Source: Burkholderiales bacterium RIFOXYD12_FULL_59_19 (GTDB lineage: Bacteria > Pseudomonadota > Gammaproteobacteria > Burkholderiales > Burkholderiaceae_C). Taken from it: 45,480 nt of DNA. Numbering within the stretch: position 1 is the first letter of the stretch; every line of letters begins with the position of its first letter. The DNA is taken from NCBI GenBank assembly GCA_001771065.1, contig MESQ01000035.1:1-45480 (forward strand), written 5' to 3'. The position numbers and the translations under genes were made by a program. Of this stretch, positions 10,219 to 22,600 are shown one piece after another. Under the pieces are notes generated by a model, which saw nothing but the letters and a program-made list of their open reading frames with translations, made no database searches and was not told where the DNA came from.

Positions 10219-10977
10219 TTATTTCCCCAGGCGCAATGTGATGAACTGGCTGACCACGGCCAAGGCATAAGGACTGGCCACCTGGTTCACAAAAGCAGAA
10301 AAATCCAGGTGCGCCTGGGCATCGGCACGGTCTGAAATGGTTCGCATGGCGGCGAATGGCACGCCATAATCATGGCACACTTGGGCCACCGCAGCGCCTT
10401 CCATCTCGACGGCCAGGGGCTCGTGGCCGACAGCCTGCAAATCAGTGCGCAGAAGCGCGGCAGCAGACGGGTCGCAAACAAACTGGTCACCGCTGGCAAT
10501 CAAGCCGCTGTGCACTTTGGGCGCCTCCAGCAACAAGCTGCGATGAAAATGGTCACCCACGCCAACCAGGCCAAGCTGCGCTGCTTCGAGCAAAAGTGCC
10601 GAAAGCAGCGGGTCACAGTCGAGCGTTGCACGCCCATAGAGCGGTATTTCATAACGTGGAAAAAGCGGGGCGGAGTTCAGGTCGTGCTGAATGAAGGCCT
10701 CAGCCACCACCACGTCACCGACCTTGACCCCGGCGCCAACGCCCCCCGCCACCCCGGTGAAAAGCACGCTTTTGACATCAAAAGCCTCAATCAACACGGT
10801 GGTGGTGGTGGCAGCGGCCACCTTGCCGACCTTGGACAACACCAGCACCACGTCTTGCCCAGCCCACTGGCCGCACCAAAAGGTGCGCCCGGCACGTTTG
10901 ACACGCTGCGGACTCACCAATTGCTCCAGCAGGCCCCGCTGCTCATCGAGCAGGGCACTCATGATGGCGAGCGTCAA
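10219..10977 (-). CDS. mtnN: 5'-methylthioadenosine/S-adenosylhomocysteine nucleosidase
   Basis: Cleaves adenine from MTA and SAH in methionine salvage and the activated-methyl cycle. The protein begins TLAIMSALLDEQRGLLEQL, the first beta strand and helix of the phosphorylase fold. It has the catalytic-region stretches LFTGVAGGVGAGVKVGDVVV and EMEGAAVAQVC, the latter with the substrate-binding Glu pair. I chose the TTG at 10975-10977 because AGGAGG lies six nt upstream and the first strand needs these residues; an ATG at 10960-10962 would cut it. It is 21 nt downstream of fadD and probably co-transcribed. Confidence 0.92.
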   Translation of the reverse strand: MTLAIMSALLDEQRGLLEQLVSPQRVKRAGRTFWCGQWAGQDVVLVLSKVGKVAAATTTTVLIEAFDVKSVLFTGVAGGVGAGVKVGDVVVAEAFIQHDLNSAPLFPRYEIPLYGRATLDCDPLLSALLLEAAQLGLVGVGDHFHRSLLLEAPKVHSGLIASGDQFVCDPSAAALLRTDLQAVGHEPLAVEMEGAAVAQVCHDYGVPFAAMRTISDRADAQAHLDFSAFVNQVASPYALAVVSQFITLRLGK

Positions 10978-10998
10978 GGACGCCCTCCTGCGAGGCTT

Positions 10999-12672
10999 CT
11001 ATTTGCCACGCAACTCACGTCGCAAAATTTTGCCCACGGGGGTCTTGGGCAACTCGGTGCGGAACTCGACCACTTTGGGCTGCTTGTAGCCTGTGAGGTT
11101 TTCCTTGCAATAGGCTCGCACCTGCGCCTCGGTCACGCCTGGATCTTTTTTGACGATCACCAGTTTGACCGCTTCACCGGTCTTCTCGTCGGGCATGCCG
11201 ACGCAGGCACACTCCATGATGCCCTCCATTTGGGAGACCACGTCTTCGAGCTCGGTGGGAAAGACGTTGAAGCCGCTCACCAGAATCATGTCTTTCTTGC
11301 GATCGACAATTCTGAAATAACCACGCTCATCCATCACACCGATGTCACCCGACTTGAAATACCCATCTGCGGTCATGACCTTGGCAGTCTCATCGGGGCG
11401 CTGCCAATAACCAGCCATCACTTGCGGTCCCTTGATGGCGATCTCGCCCGACTGTCCCACGGGCACTTCGTGACCGTCGTCATCGAGCAACTTGAGCCAG
11501 GTGCTGGGCACCGGGAGGCCGATCGTGCCCGAAAATTCGGTGCCGATCACTGGGTTGGCCGTGGCAATCGGCGAGGTCTCGCTCAAGCCATAACCCTCAA
11601 CAATGGTGCAACCCGTTTTTTCCAGCCAAAGTTTGGCCACGGCACTTTGCACCGCAGTGCCGCCCCCCGCAGACACCAGCAGGTTGCTCCAGTTCACTTT
11701 GTTGAAATCAGGGTGGTTGGCCAACCCGTTGAACAGGGTATTGACCGCCGGAAAAAAATGGACCTTGTGCTTGGCCAGCTCGGCCAGCACAGCCGGGAAG
11801 TCACGCGGGTTGGGAATCAAAATCAGCTTGCCGCCGGTGCGCAGCGACAGCATCATGCCCACGGTAAAGGCAAAGATATGGTACAGCGGCAAGGCACAGA
11901 CCACGTTCATCTGCTCACCCGCCGGTATTTTTTTCAAGGCCGGGTCAAACCAGTCATCGGTTTGCAGCAGATTGGCCACCAGGTTGCGCTGCAACAGCAC
12001 CGCCCCTTTAGAGACACCGGTGGTGCCACCGGTGTACTGCAACACCGCCACGTCGTCAGGCTTGATGACTGGCTTTTTCAAGCTGCCACCGCTGGCCTTG
12101 GCAATCGCGGCGTTGAAGCGCACCGCACTGGGCAAATTGAACACGGGCACCATCTTCTTGACATTGCGCACCACATAGTTCACCAAGGTGCCTTTGAGCA
12201 GGCCCAGTTGGTCGCCCATGGCACACAACACAATGTGTTTGACTGGCGTGGCAGCCAGACACTTCTCGAGTGTGGCGGCAAAGTTCTCCAGAATCACAAT
12301 GGCCTTGGCGCCCGAGTCTTTCAGTTGGTGCTCCAGCTCGCGTGCGGTGTACAGCGGGTTGACGTTGACCAGCGTGTATCCGGCCCGCAAGATGCCCGCC
12401 ACGGCAATGGGGTACTGCAACACATTAGGCATCATGACGGCCACGCGGTCGCCCTTGGCCAGCCCCAGAGTTTGCAAATAGACACCAAAGGTCTGGCTCA
12501 GTTCATCCACCTGCTTGTAACTTTGCGTCTTGCCCATAAAACTGTAGGCAGGACGATCGGCAAACTTCTTGAAACTCTCCTCCATCATGTCCACCATGGA
12601 CGCATATCGGGTCACATCAATATCGGACGGCACGCCCGGTGGATAGCTTCTGAGCCAGATGCGATCGGTCAT
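10999..12672 (-). CDS. fadD: Long-chain-fatty-acid--CoA ligase
   Basis: ATP-dependent activation of fatty acids to acyl-CoA for beta-oxidation, at the inner membrane. The AMP-binding P-loop is YTGGTTGVSKGAVL, followed by GYGLSETSP, the adenylation motif YFKSGDIGVMDERGYFRIVDRKKD (seen in parts), and the C-terminal catalytic Lys segment KTPVGKILRREL. The ATG at 12670-12672 (MTDRIWLRSYPPG) gives 557 residues, preceded by GGAG eight nt upstream. An in-frame GTG three codons earlier is possible. Substrate chain length cannot be read from sequence. Confidence 0.93.
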   Translation of the reverse strand: MTDRIWLRSYPPGVPSDIDVTRYASMVDMMEESFKKFADRPAYSFMGKTQSYKQVDELSQTFGVYLQTLGLAKGDRVAVMMPNVLQYPIAVAGILRAGYTLVNVNPLYTARELEHQLKDSGAKAIVILENFAATLEKCLAATPVKHIVLCAMGDQLGLLKGTLVNYVVRNVKKMVPVFNLPSAVRFNAAIAKASGGSLKKPVIKPDDVAVLQYTGGTTGVSKGAVLLQRNLVANLLQTDDWFDPALKKIPAGEQMNVVCALPLYHIFAFTVGMMLSLRTGGKLILIPNPRDFPAVLAELAKHKVHFFPAVNTLFNGLANHPDFNKVNWSNLLVSAGGGTAVQSAVAKLWLEKTGCTIVEGYGLSETSPIATANPVIGTEFSGTIGLPVPSTWLKLLDDDGHEVPVGQSGEIAIKGPQVMAGYWQRPDETAKVMTADGYFKSGDIGVMDERGYFRIVDRKKDMILVSGFNVFPTELEDVVSQMEGIMECACVGMPDEKTGEAVKLVIVKKDPGVTEAQVRAYCKENLTGYKQPKVVEFRTELPKTPVGKILRRELRGK

Positions 12673-12800
12673 GGTTAACACTCCAGGTTTTGAATATAGG
12701 GGTGAATTTTCACCCGTTTGTCAGTTTCTGTAAGCTGTGTTTTCCCTAATTAGGCAGAAAACTCCAGGCCGGGTTCGACCTTTTAAAAAAACCTGAAAAA

Positions 12801-12821
12801 AAGAGGCCCGAGGGGCCTCTT
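12801..12821 (-). terminator. Rho-independent terminator after pntB
   Basis: AAGAGGCC at 12801-12808 pairs perfectly with GGCCTCTT at 12814-12821 around a 5-nt loop. On the minus strand the stem is followed by a run of T (A run at 12796-12802). It lies 21 nt after the pntB stop codon. Confidence 0.88.
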
Positions 12822-12842
12822 CAAAAAGAGTTGGCGACTAAC

Positions 12843-14285
12843 TCACGCCTTCAAGGCAGTCAATACTTCATCGAGCATCTTCTTGGCGTCACCAAACAGC
12901 ATGCGGTTGTTTTCTTTATAAAACAAGGGGTTATCCACGCCGGCATAACCGGAGGCCATGCTGCGCTTCATGACGATCGAGGTCTTGGCTTTCCAGACCT
13001 CGAGCACCGGCATACCGGCAATCGGGCTGCTTGGGTCGTCCTGCGCACCCGGGTTGACGATGTCATTGGCACCAATCACCATCACCACGTCGGTCTTGGG
13101 AAAATCATCATTGAGCTCGTCCATCTCGAACACGATGTCATAGGGCACCTTGGCTTCGGCCAGCAACACGTTCATGTGGCCCGGCATGCGTCCGGCCACC
13201 GGGTGAATACCAAAGCGCACATTGACGCCTTTTTCCCGCAGGTGTTTGGTGATCTCGAACACCGTGTGCTGAGCCTGAGCCACCGCCATGCCGTAACCCG
13301 GAACAATGACCACACTTTTGGCTTCGCGCAGTAATTCGGCAGTCTCGGTGGCTGTGACCGGCGTCACTTCGCCAGCCGGTTGGGCAGCATCACCCGCCGG
13401 TTTCGGCGCTGCGCTGGCGGTACCAAAACCGCCCGCAATCACGCTGATGAAACTGCGCGCCATCGCCTTGCACATGATGTAAGACAGAATCGCGCCACTG
13501 GAACCGACCAGGGCACCGGTCACGATCAGCAGGTCGTTCGACAGCATGAAGCCCGTGGCAGCAGCGGCCCACCCCGAATAGCTGTTGAGCATGGACACCA
13601 CCACCGGCATGTCGGCACCCCCGATGGCCATCACCATATGGATGCCGAACAGCAAGGCAATCACGGTCATCACGATCAAGGGCAACATGCCGTCGGCGAT
13701 CGTGTGGGCGTTGATGAAGGCGCGACCAAAATAAATCACCACCAGCAGGCCGACCAGATTCAGCCAATGGCGCCCCGGCAACAGCAGCGGGTTGCCGCCA
13801 ATACGGCCCGAAAGTTTGCCAAACGCCACGATGGAGCCTGAAAAAGTGACCGCACCAATCAGGATGCCAATATAGATTTCGATCTTGTGGATGGATTCTT
13901 CGGCAGACGACAAGGGGATGCTTTTGCCGTCAACCAAATGAAAGGATGCCGTCGGATCGATGAAAGTGGCAATCCCGACCAGCATCGCCGCCAGACCCAC
14001 CATGCTGTGCATCAAAGCCACCAACTCCGGCATCTGCGTCATCTGCACCGTGCGCGCCGCGTACAGCCCGATGGCGCCGCCCACCAGCATGGCACCAATG
14101 ATCCAGGGGATACCGGCCCATGTCACCTGGGGGCCGAATACCGTCGCCAGCACCGCCAGCGTCATGCCGATCATGCCGTAGAGGTTGCCTCGCAACGCGG
14201 TTTGCTGGTTGGACAAGCCACCCAGGCTCAAGATGAAAAGAATTGTGGCTCCAATATAGGAGACCGTTGCCAAACTTGCAGACAT
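12843..14285 (-). CDS. pntB: NAD(P) transhydrogenase subunit beta
   Basis: Membrane and NADP(H)-binding subunit of the proton-translocating transhydrogenase, which reduces NADP+ with NADH using proton-motive force. The 480-residue product has about eight N-terminal membrane helices and a C-terminal soluble domain with the NADP-binding pattern [16 protein letters not shown]. The segments [20 protein letters not shown] and [20 protein letters not shown] are near-invariant in the family. It starts 12 nt after pntA and ends before a strong terminator, so the operon is pntA-pntB only. Confidence 0.96.
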   Translation of the reverse strand: MSASLATVSYIGATILFILSLGGLSNQQTALRGNLYGMIGMTLAVLATVFGPQVTWAGIPWIIGAMLVGGAIGLYAARTVQMTQMPELVALMHSMVGLAAMLVGIATFIDPTASFHLVDGKSIPLSSAEESIHKIEIYIGILIGAVTFSGSIVAFGKLSGRIGGNPLLLPGRHWLNLVGLLVVIYFGRAFINAHTIADGMLPLIVMTVIALLFGIHMVMAIGGADMPVVVSMLNSYSGWAAAATGFMLSNDLLIVTGALVGSSGAILSYIMCKAMARSFISVIAGGFGTASAAPKPAGDAAQPAGEVTPVTATETAELLREAKSVVIVPGYGMAVAQAQHTVFEITKHLREKGVNVRFGIHPVAGRMPGHMNVLLAEAKVPYDIVFEMDELNDDFPKTDVVMVIGANDIVNPGAQDDPSSPIAGMPVLEVWKAKTSIVMKRSMASGYAGVDNPLFYKENNRMLFGDAKKMLDEVLTALKA

Positions 14286-14297
14286 GAGTCGTCTCCT

Positions 14298-15965
14298 TTA
14301 TTTACGGAACATGGCCAGCATACGCTGGGTGACGGCAAAGCCGCCGAACATATTGATGGCAGTGAGGACGATCGCCGCAGCAGCCACCCAACTGATCAAG
14401 TCGTTGGGTCGATCAACCGCGCCGGCCCACGGAGATACCTGTACCAGGGCGCCGATGGCAATGATGCTGCTGATGGCGTTGGTCACGCTCATGAGCGGTG
14501 TGTGTAAGGCCGGTTTGACGTTCCAGACCACCATGTAGCCGACAAAACACGCCAGCACGAACACCGTGAAGTGCGACAGAAATTCCTTGGGAGCGCTTGA
14601 GCCAATCAGCCAGAACAGCGCAGCCGCCACACCGAACATGATGGCCAGCTTGTTGCCAGCCATCGGCTCGCTGTCGCCCCCGCCATGGCCGTGCCCTTTT
14701 TTAGCAGCGGGTGCGGCCACCGTTTTGGCCGCTGCGGCCGGGGCGGGAGCCGCCGCCAACTTGGGTGCCGGCGGCGGCCAGGTGACCTCGCCGTTCTTGA
14801 TGACGGTCAGGCCGCGGATGGCGTCGTCCTGCATATTGACGTCGACGATACCGTTCTTGGTCTTGCACAGTTCCTCGGTAAGGCGGAACAGGTTGGTCGC
14901 ATACAGCGTCGACGACTGCTTGGCCAAGCGGCTGACCAGGTCGGTATAACCAACGATGGTGACACCGTGTTTCACCACGACCTGGCCAGGCTCGGTCAGC
15001 TCGCAGTTGCCGCCCTGCTCGGCCGCCATGTCGACGATGACGCTGCCCGGCTTCATGCTCTTCACCATCTCGGCGGTGATCAGCTTGGGCGCTGGCTTGC
15101 CGGGGATCAGCGCGGTGGTGATGATGATGTCCACTTCCCGGGCCTGTTTGGCGTACATGGCGCGCTGGGCTTGCTGGAAGCCCTCGCTCATGACCTTGGC
15201 ATAGCCGCCGCCGCCAGAACCTTCTTCCTCGTAATCGACCTTGACGAATTCGCCGCCCAGGGACACCACCTGGTCGGCCACTTCGGCACGGGTGTCGTTG
15301 GCGCGTACGATGGCACCCAGTCCAGCGGCTGTGCCGATGGCAGCCAGGCCAGCCACGCCAGCACCGGCGATGAAGACCTTGGCCGGCGGAACCTTGCCCG
15401 CGGCCGTGATCTGGCCGTTGAAGAAGCGGCCAAAGGCATTGGCTGCCTCGATGACGGCACGGTAGCCGGCAACGCCCGCCTGGGAGGTCAAGGCATCCAT
15501 TTTCTGGGCCCGGCTGAGCATGCGTGGCAGCGAGTCGATGGCCAGTACGGTGACCTTTTTGGCGCTAAGTTGCTGCATCAAATCGGGGTTTTGCGCGGGC
15601 CAGATAAAACCGATCAGGATTTGCCCTTCGCGCATCAGCGCGACTTCATCGACAGAGGGAGGACGCACCTTGAACACCAGGTCGGACCCATCCCACAAGG
15701 CAGCAGCCGAGTCGACCACCGTGGCGCCCGCAGCGCGATAGGTGTCGTCGGAACAATTCGCGGCATCACCCGCACCCGATTCAACGGCAACCGAAAAGCC
15801 CAGCTTGATCAGCTTTTCCACCGCCTCAGGCACCGTGGCCACGCGCTTTTCACCCGGGAAGACCTCACGCGGCACGCCAATACGCTGCGCGGTTTGAGCT
15901 GCTGACGGGGGGGATAAAACGACAGATTTGTCCGATGAGTCTTGAGTGGTAGCACCAGCTTGCAT
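14298..15965 (-). CDS. pntA: NAD(P) transhydrogenase subunit alpha (fused)
   Basis: NAD(H)-binding subunit of the proton-translocating transhydrogenase. The first roughly 400 residues form the alanine-dehydrogenase-like soluble domain ([20 protein letters not shown], then [20 protein letters not shown]). A linker rich in Ala/Pro with [13 protein letters not shown] follows, then a membrane domain of about four helices. Some bacteria split these parts into PntAA and PntAB; here they are one 555-residue protein, as in Escherichia coli but with a longer linker. A GAGGAG ribosome-binding site precedes the ATG at 15963-15965. Confidence 0.95.
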   Translation of the reverse strand: MQAGATTQDSSDKSVVLSPPSAAQTAQRIGVPREVFPGEKRVATVPEAVEKLIKLGFSVAVESGAGDAANCSDDTYRAAGATVVDSAAALWDGSDLVFKVRPPSVDEVALMREGQILIGFIWPAQNPDLMQQLSAKKVTVLAIDSLPRMLSRAQKMDALTSQAGVAGYRAVIEAANAFGRFFNGQITAAGKVPPAKVFIAGAGVAGLAAIGTAAGLGAIVRANDTRAEVADQVVSLGGEFVKVDYEEEGSGGGGYAKVMSEGFQQAQRAMYAKQAREVDIIITTALIPGKPAPKLITAEMVKSMKPGSVIVDMAAEQGGNCELTEPGQVVVKHGVTIVGYTDLVSRLAKQSSTLYATNLFRLTEELCKTKNGIVDVNMQDDAIRGLTVIKNGEVTWPPPAPKLAAAPAPAAAAKTVAAPAAKKGHGHGGGDSEPMAGNKLAIMFGVAAALFWLIGSSAPKEFLSHFTVFVLACFVGYMVVWNVKPALHTPLMSVTNAISSIIAIGALVQVSPWAGAVDRPNDLISWVAAAAIVLTAINMFGGFAVTQRMLAMFRK

Positions 15966-16130
15966 GAAGCATCTCCTCGTATGAGTATTGGCAGGATCAA
16001 TGAACCGCGTGAGCTTACATCAGTTTGCGGGCATTTTTGAAGGACTGAAAAGCCACACCTTGATCCATCTCAAACTATTGAGTCAAGCGCATCCCACGAT
16101 GCAAAGCAGCAATTTACCGATAATCCAGCC

Positions 16131-16649
16131 ATGAAAAACCGATGGAAACCAAGCGCCACCGTGGCCGCGATCATTGAGCACCAGGGCAAATTTTTGCTGG
16201 TGGAAGAGCACACGCCCGAGGGCCTGCGCCTGAATAACCCGGCAGGCCACCTCGACGAAGGCGAGAGCCTGGTCGACGGCTGTGCCCGCGAGGCGCTCGA
16301 AGAAACCATGCATTTGTTTACCCCGACGCATTTGCTCGGGGTCTACATGTCGCGCTTTCAACGCCAGGCCAGTACCGAGCAAGCCGCTGAAGACATCACC
16401 TACCTGCGTTTTGCTTTTTGCGGCAGCTTGGGCGCCTTGCAGACCGGGCGCAGCCTGGACACGGGTATTGTGCGCACCCTGTGGCTCAGCCCGGACGAGG
16501 TTCGCGCCAGCGCTGCGCGCCACCGCAGCCCACTCGTCCTCCAGTGCATGGAAGACTATTTGCGGGGCCAGCGTTATCCGATGTCCCTGATTCATACCGA
16601 CGCCAATGTGATGAACCTGCAGCCCGTCGCCCCAGGTGGGACACCATGA
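16131..16649 (+). CDS. Nudix hydrolase, NudJ-like
   Basis: Hydrolyses a nucleoside-diphosphate-linked compound; the substrate is not determined by sequence. The Nudix box is [21 protein letters not shown] around residues 39-59, with the REXXEE metal-binding core intact and the final Gly of the box replaced by Met. The N-terminus [22 protein letters not shown] and length of 172 residues resemble NudJ (HMP-PP/thiamine-PP phosphatase). Its TGA overlaps the mnmA start as ATGA, and the Nudix-mnmA pairing (NudJ beside MnmA) is also seen in Escherichia coli. Confidence 0.9.
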   Translation: MKNRWKPSATVAAIIEHQGKFLLVEEHTPEGLRLNNPAGHLDEGESLVDGCAREALEETMHLFTPTHLLGVYMSRFQRQASTEQAAEDITYLRFAFCGSLGALQTGRSLDTGIVRTLWLSPDEVRASAARHRSPLVLQCMEDYLRGQRYPMSLIHTDANVMNLQPVAPGGTP

Positions 16650-17776
16650 GCGCGACGAACAAGCCGCAGCGTGTGGTGGTGGGATTGAGCGGTGGCGTGG
16701 ACTCTGCGGTGACCGCCTGGCTGCTCAAGCAGCAAGGCCATGAGGTGATTGGCATCTTCATGAAAAACTGGGAAGAGGACGACCGAGCCTCGGACGAGGA
16801 CAGTCGCTACTGCTCTTCCAATATTGATTTTGTCGACGCCGCTGCGGTCGCCGACGTGATTGGCATCGAGATCGAGCACGTCAATTTTGCCGCCGAGTAC
16901 AAGAACCGGGTGTTTGCCGACTTCCTGCACGAGTACAGCGCCGGGCGCACGCCCAACCCTGACATTTTGTGCAACGCCGAGATCAAGTTCAAGGCCTTTC
17001 TCGACCACGCCATGCGGCTGGGGGCCGAGAAGATTGCCACCGGGCATTACGCCCGCGTGCGTTTGAATGCCGACACCGGCTGCCATGAATTACTCAAAGG
17101 CCTGGACCCGACCAAAGACCAAAGCTATTTCCTGCACCGACTCAACCAGAAACAACTGGCCAACACCCTGTTTCCGGTGGGCGAGTTGCTAAAAACCGAA
17201 GTGCGTCGCATCGCGCTGGACATCGGCCTGCCCAACGCCAAAAAAAAGGATTCAACCGGCATCTGCTTCATTGGTGAGCGGCCATTCCGTGAGTTTTTGA
17301 ACCGCTTCATTGCCAAAGAGCCCGGCCCGATCAAGAACGACAGGGGCCAGACCATCGGTCAGCACGTGGGCTTGAGCTTTTACACCCTGGGCCAGCGCCA
17401 GGGAATCGGCATTGGCGGCCTCAAGGCCAAAGGTGCACCACGGGGCAGCGGTGACCACGCACCCTGGTTTGTGGCACGCAAGGATATGAGCAGCAACACG
17501 CTATGGGTGGTGCAAGGCCACGGGCACCCATGGCTACTATCAAACGAACTCACGGCGCAGGACGCCAGTTGGGTCGCGGGCAAGGCACCCACCACCCAGG
17601 CGCTGGCGGCCAAAACCCGTTACCGTCAGCTTGACGCGCCCTGCCACTTGACCGCGCATGCGGCGGACACTTTCAGCCTGGCATTTTCAGAGCCGCAATG
17701 GGCCATCACGCCCGGGCAGTCTGCCGTTCTTTACGACGGCGAGGTCTGCCTGGGCGGCGGCATCATCACACGTTAG
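16646..17776 (+). CDS. mnmA: tRNA-specific 2-thiouridylase
   Basis: Transfers sulfur to U34 of tRNA-Lys, -Glu and -Gln in the mnm5s2U pathway. The PP-loop is [17 protein letters not shown] near residues 10-26. The two catalytic cysteines lie in [12 protein letters not shown] and [13 protein letters not shown]. The ATG at 16646 gives 376 residues and overlaps the Nudix stop by 4 nt, implying translational coupling; the frame is open upstream but runs inside the Nudix gene. Its stop overlaps that of the convergent csoR-like gene by 3 nt. Confidence 0.96.
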   Translation: MSATNKPQRVVVGLSGGVDSAVTAWLLKQQGHEVIGIFMKNWEEDDRASDEDSRYCSSNIDFVDAAAVADVIGIEIEHVNFAAEYKNRVFADFLHEYSAGRTPNPDILCNAEIKFKAFLDHAMRLGAEKIATGHYARVRLNADTGCHELLKGLDPTKDQSYFLHRLNQKQLANTLFPVGELLKTEVRRIALDIGLPNAKKKDSTGICFIGERPFREFLNRFIAKEPGPIKNDRGQTIGQHVGLSFYTLGQRQGIGIGGLKAKGAPRGSGDHAPWFVARKDMSSNTLWVVQGHGHPWLLSNELTAQDASWVAGKAPTTQALAAKTRYRQLDAPCHLTAHAADTFSLAFSEPQWAITPGQSAVLYDGEVCLGGGIITR

Positions 17777-18063
17777 CCCATACGCGCCAGCAGCGTTTCC
17801 ATGTCTTTGAGCATGGTGTCCACATTTTCCTGTTGTGTTGCGTCGGGCTCGATACAAGTGGCCAGCTCTTGCGCCATGAAGCACATGGTCATGCGCAAAT
17901 AGGTGCTGTCAAGGGCCTTGCGCACCGCTGAAAACTGCTGACCAATTTTCAGGCAGTTTTCGCCCTCTTCGATCATGCGCTGGACACCACGAATCTGGCC
18001 TTCTGCGCGCCGCAGGCGGTTGAGCACCTCGGTGCGGGCAGCTTCATTGGTCAAAACGGTCAT
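17773..18063 (-). CDS. CsoR/FrmR/RcnR-family (DUF156) transcriptional repressor
   Basis: All-helical tetrameric repressor; family members sense Cu(I), Ni, formaldehyde or persulfide. The 96-residue protein has [20 protein letters not shown] and Cys37, the first ligand position of CsoR. Aligned to mycobacterial CsoR by eye, the His and second Cys of the Cu(I) site (His61, Cys65) are replaced by Phe62 and Glu66. Extra Cys are at 61 and 70. It is therefore probably not a classical copper sensor. Start: the ATG at 18061-18063 has GGAG six nt upstream. Last gene of an operon with an SQR-like flavoprotein, so a thiol/persulfide switch is plausible but not shown. Confidence 0.88.
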   Translation of the reverse strand: MTVLTNEAARTEVLNRLRRAEGQIRGVQRMIEEGENCLKIGQQFSAVRKALDSTYLRMTMCFMAQELATCIEPDATQQENVDTMLKDMETLLARMG

Positions 18064-18092
18064 GCGGCGCTCCAATAAAAAACGGCTCTCAA

Positions 18093-18317
18093 TCAGTTGA
18101 CGCAGCCAATTTTTGACTCAGGCACACCCAGCTTTTTCAGGATGATGCCCAGCGGACAAAAATTGGTGAAACCGGATTGAAACAAATTGGCCCCTACAAA
18201 TGCCGTGAAGGCTAGCGCCCACTTGCTGACAAACAAGGGGCTGCCCTCAACGCCCAAAGCCAGGGAAATCATGATGAACAGCCCGGCAAAGACCAAAATA
18301 TAACGTTGTATGGTCAT
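18093..18317 (-). CDS. DUF2892 inner-membrane protein
   Basis: Small 74-residue protein with two hydrophobic helices (about residues 6-23 and 31-49). The motif NLFQSGFTNFCPLGIILKKLG is typical of DUF2892 and of the membrane part of the rhodanese YgaP. Cysteines at the NFCPLG motif and near the C-terminus (IGCVN) are conserved in the family. It lies between the SQR-like gene and the CsoR-family gene, 17 nt and 29 nt away. DUF2892 proteins recur in sulfide/persulfide operons; the biochemical role is unknown. Confidence 0.88.
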   Translation of the reverse strand: MTIQRYILVFAGLFIMISLALGVEGSPLFVSKWALAFTAFVGANLFQSGFTNFCPLGIILKKLGVPESKIGCVN

Positions 18318-18334
18318 GGTAAAAATTCCTTTAT

Positions 18335-19645
<1,311 letters not shown>

Positions 19646-22600
19646 TTAGTGAGTCTTGCCGAGGGAAATTGACGCATCTGCGTGCGCCTTGTTACGGCGC
19701 CAGTACAGCGCGTAATACAACACCGGAATCACCACCAGCGTGAGCAAGGTGGACACCAGAATTCCGAAAATCAGGGAAATGGCGAGTCCGTTAAAAATGG
19801 GGTCGTCCAGAATAAAAAAGGCACCAATCATGGCTGCCAGGCCGGTCAAGGCAATGGGTTGGGCGCGCACTGCGGCTGACTGCACCACGGCCTCCTTGAA
19901 GGCCACGCCTTGTGCCACCTGCAACTCAATAAAGTCAACCAGCAAGATGGAGTTGCGCACAATGATGCCCGCCAGCGCAATCATGCCAATCATAGATGTA
20001 GCGGTGAACTGCGCACCCAGCAAGGCATGCCCCGGCATGACACCAATAATGGTCAGCGGAATCGGGGCCATGATCACCAACGGGGTCAAATAGCTTTTGA
20101 ACTGCGCCACCACCAGCAGGTAAATCAGGATCAGGCCCACACCATAAGCGGCCCCCATGTCACGGAAGGTGTCATAGGTGATCTGCCACTCGCCGTCCCA
20201 CTTGACCGCATACTGCCGGTAGGGGTCACTGGGTTGATTGATCCAGTATTCGCCCAATTCACCCGTGTCCGGCAAGCCTGCGGCCGACAGCTTGCCACGA
20301 ATGGCAAACAGGCCATACAGGGGGGAGTCGAGTTTGCCCGCCATGTCGCCAAAAACGTAGCTGACACCCTGCAGGTCTTTGGTGAAGAACGGCTTGTCGA
20401 TCACACCCTGCTCCACTTGTACCAACTCTGACAGCGGCACCATCTGGCCATTGGCTGCGCGCAAAGGCATGGCCAAAATCGCATCCAGCCCCACCTGGTC
20501 AACCAGCGGCAACTGCAGGCGCACCGGCACCGGGTATTTGGTATGGCCATCATGCAGGTAGGCCGCATCTACCCCGCTGAGCGCCATGGCCGCCGTCTGC
20601 GCCACCATCGCCACCGGAATACCCAGGGACTCGGCGCGCTGGCGGCGTACCCGCAGATAAGCGCGCGGCGCATCGTCTTTCAACGACGTGTCGACACCCA
20701 CAATGTCGGGTGTGGCAATAAAGGCCTGCGCCACGCGGCGCGCCAGCGCTTGACGCCCAGCCTCATCCGGGCCATAGACCTCAGCCACCAGCGGCGACAT
20801 CACCGGTGGCCCCGGCGGCACTTCCACCACCTTGACGAGGGCGTGGTGACGTGCGCCAATTTTTTCCAGTGCGGGACGCAACCGCTGCGCAATCACGTGG
20901 CTCTTGTCGCTGCGGTGCTGTTTGTCCACCAGGTTGATCTGCAAGTCGCCCTGCTCGGCATCGGCGCGCAGGTAATACTGGCGAACCAGACCATTGAAGG
21001 TGATAGGCGATGCGGTTCCGGCATAGGCTTGCAGGTTCAAGACTTCAGGTTGCTGCGCCAAATAGGCCCCCAGTTCATGCAGCGCGGCAGCCGTGTTTTC
21101 CAGTGGCGTACCCGCCGGCATTTCGACGACCACCTGGAACTCGCTCTTGTTGTCAAAAGGCAGCATCTTGAGCACCACCCACTGCACCAGGGTCAACCCC
21201 ACCGAGAGCAGCAAGGCCACCAAAATGCCCACCAGCAGCAGCCAGCGCTTTTTGGCGCTGTTCAAAAACGGTGTCAGCACCCAGGTAAACAGACGCTGCA
21301 ATTTGGGTCCGAGGCCAGCGGGCGGTGCAGTCGCGGCATCACCGTGCGGGTGTTGGCGCATAACCTTAAGCGCCAACCAGGGCGTCACCGTGAAGGCAAT
21401 GACCAGGGAGATGGCCATGCCCAGGCTGGCGTTGATCGGGATCGGGCTCATGTATGGTCCCATCAAACCGCTCACGAACGCCATCGGCAACAAGGCGGCG
21501 ATCACCGTCAGCGTGGCCAGGATGGTGGGACCACCGACTTCATCGACAGCGGTCGGAATGATCTCGCGCAGGCTGCGCTCAGGGTACAGGTTTTGATGGC
21601 GATGGATGTTTTCCACCACCACGATCGCATCATCGACCAGAATACCAATGGAAAAAATCAGCGCAAACAAGGACACCCGGTTCAAGGTGAAGCCCCAGGC
21701 CCAGGAGGCAAACAAGGTTGCCATCAGCGTCAGAATCACGGCGGTGCCCACGATGACGGCCTCACGCCGGCCCAGCGCAAAGCCCACCAGCAAAATCACC
21801 GAGCCAGTGGCAAATGCCAGTTTCTGGATCAGCTTGTTGGCCTTTTCCGCCGCTGTTTCACCATAGTCCCGGGTGATGGTGGTTTGCATGTTGCTGGGAA
21901 TCACGGTATTGCCGAGTTCCTGGACCCGCTGACGCACCGCACTGGCCACGTCCACCGCATTGGTACCCGGTTTTTTAGTCACTGTCAGTGTCAGTGCCGG
22001 ATAGACACCGCCAGCAGCCATACCCTGGTCAGCGGCGCCCGCGGCAGCCGCCCCTGGCGTGTACCATACATAGCGTTGCGGCAATTGCGCGCCGGTCTCA
22101 ATGCGCGCCACCTCACGCAGGTACACCGGCAGCCCCTTGTTGACGCCTACCACCAGATCGCCGACATCTTGCGCCGAGCGCAAAAATTCACCCGTTTCCA
22201 CACTCAGCATCTGGCCGCCAGGCACTTGCGGGTCGAGCACAGCACCAGAGGGCATGCTGGCGTTCGCGGCTGCCAGCGTGGCCTTGAGCGACAACACATC
22301 GACCCCGCGCTCGCGCAAGCGCACCGGATCCAGCCACACATGTACCGCACGTTCCGGACCACCGATGGTCTGCACCTCGCGGGTCCCCGGTACGCGCTTC
22401 AATTCCGCCTCGACCGTATTCGCCACACGCTCCAGCTCCACCGCCGGCAAGGCATCCTTGCTCCACAAAGTGACCGCTAGCACCGGCACATCGTCAATGC
22501 CCTTGGGTTTGACAATGGGCGTGAGGGTACCCAGATCGCGCGGCAACCAGTCCTGGTTGGCGTTTAGCACGTCATACAGTCGCACCAGCGCCTCGGTGCG

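Noticed and set aside
10372..12678. Plus-strand open frame of 768 codons opposite fadD
   Set aside because: It is the antisense shadow of fadD and mtnN; composition is very His/Gln/Arg-rich, with no recognisable domain or ribosome-binding site.
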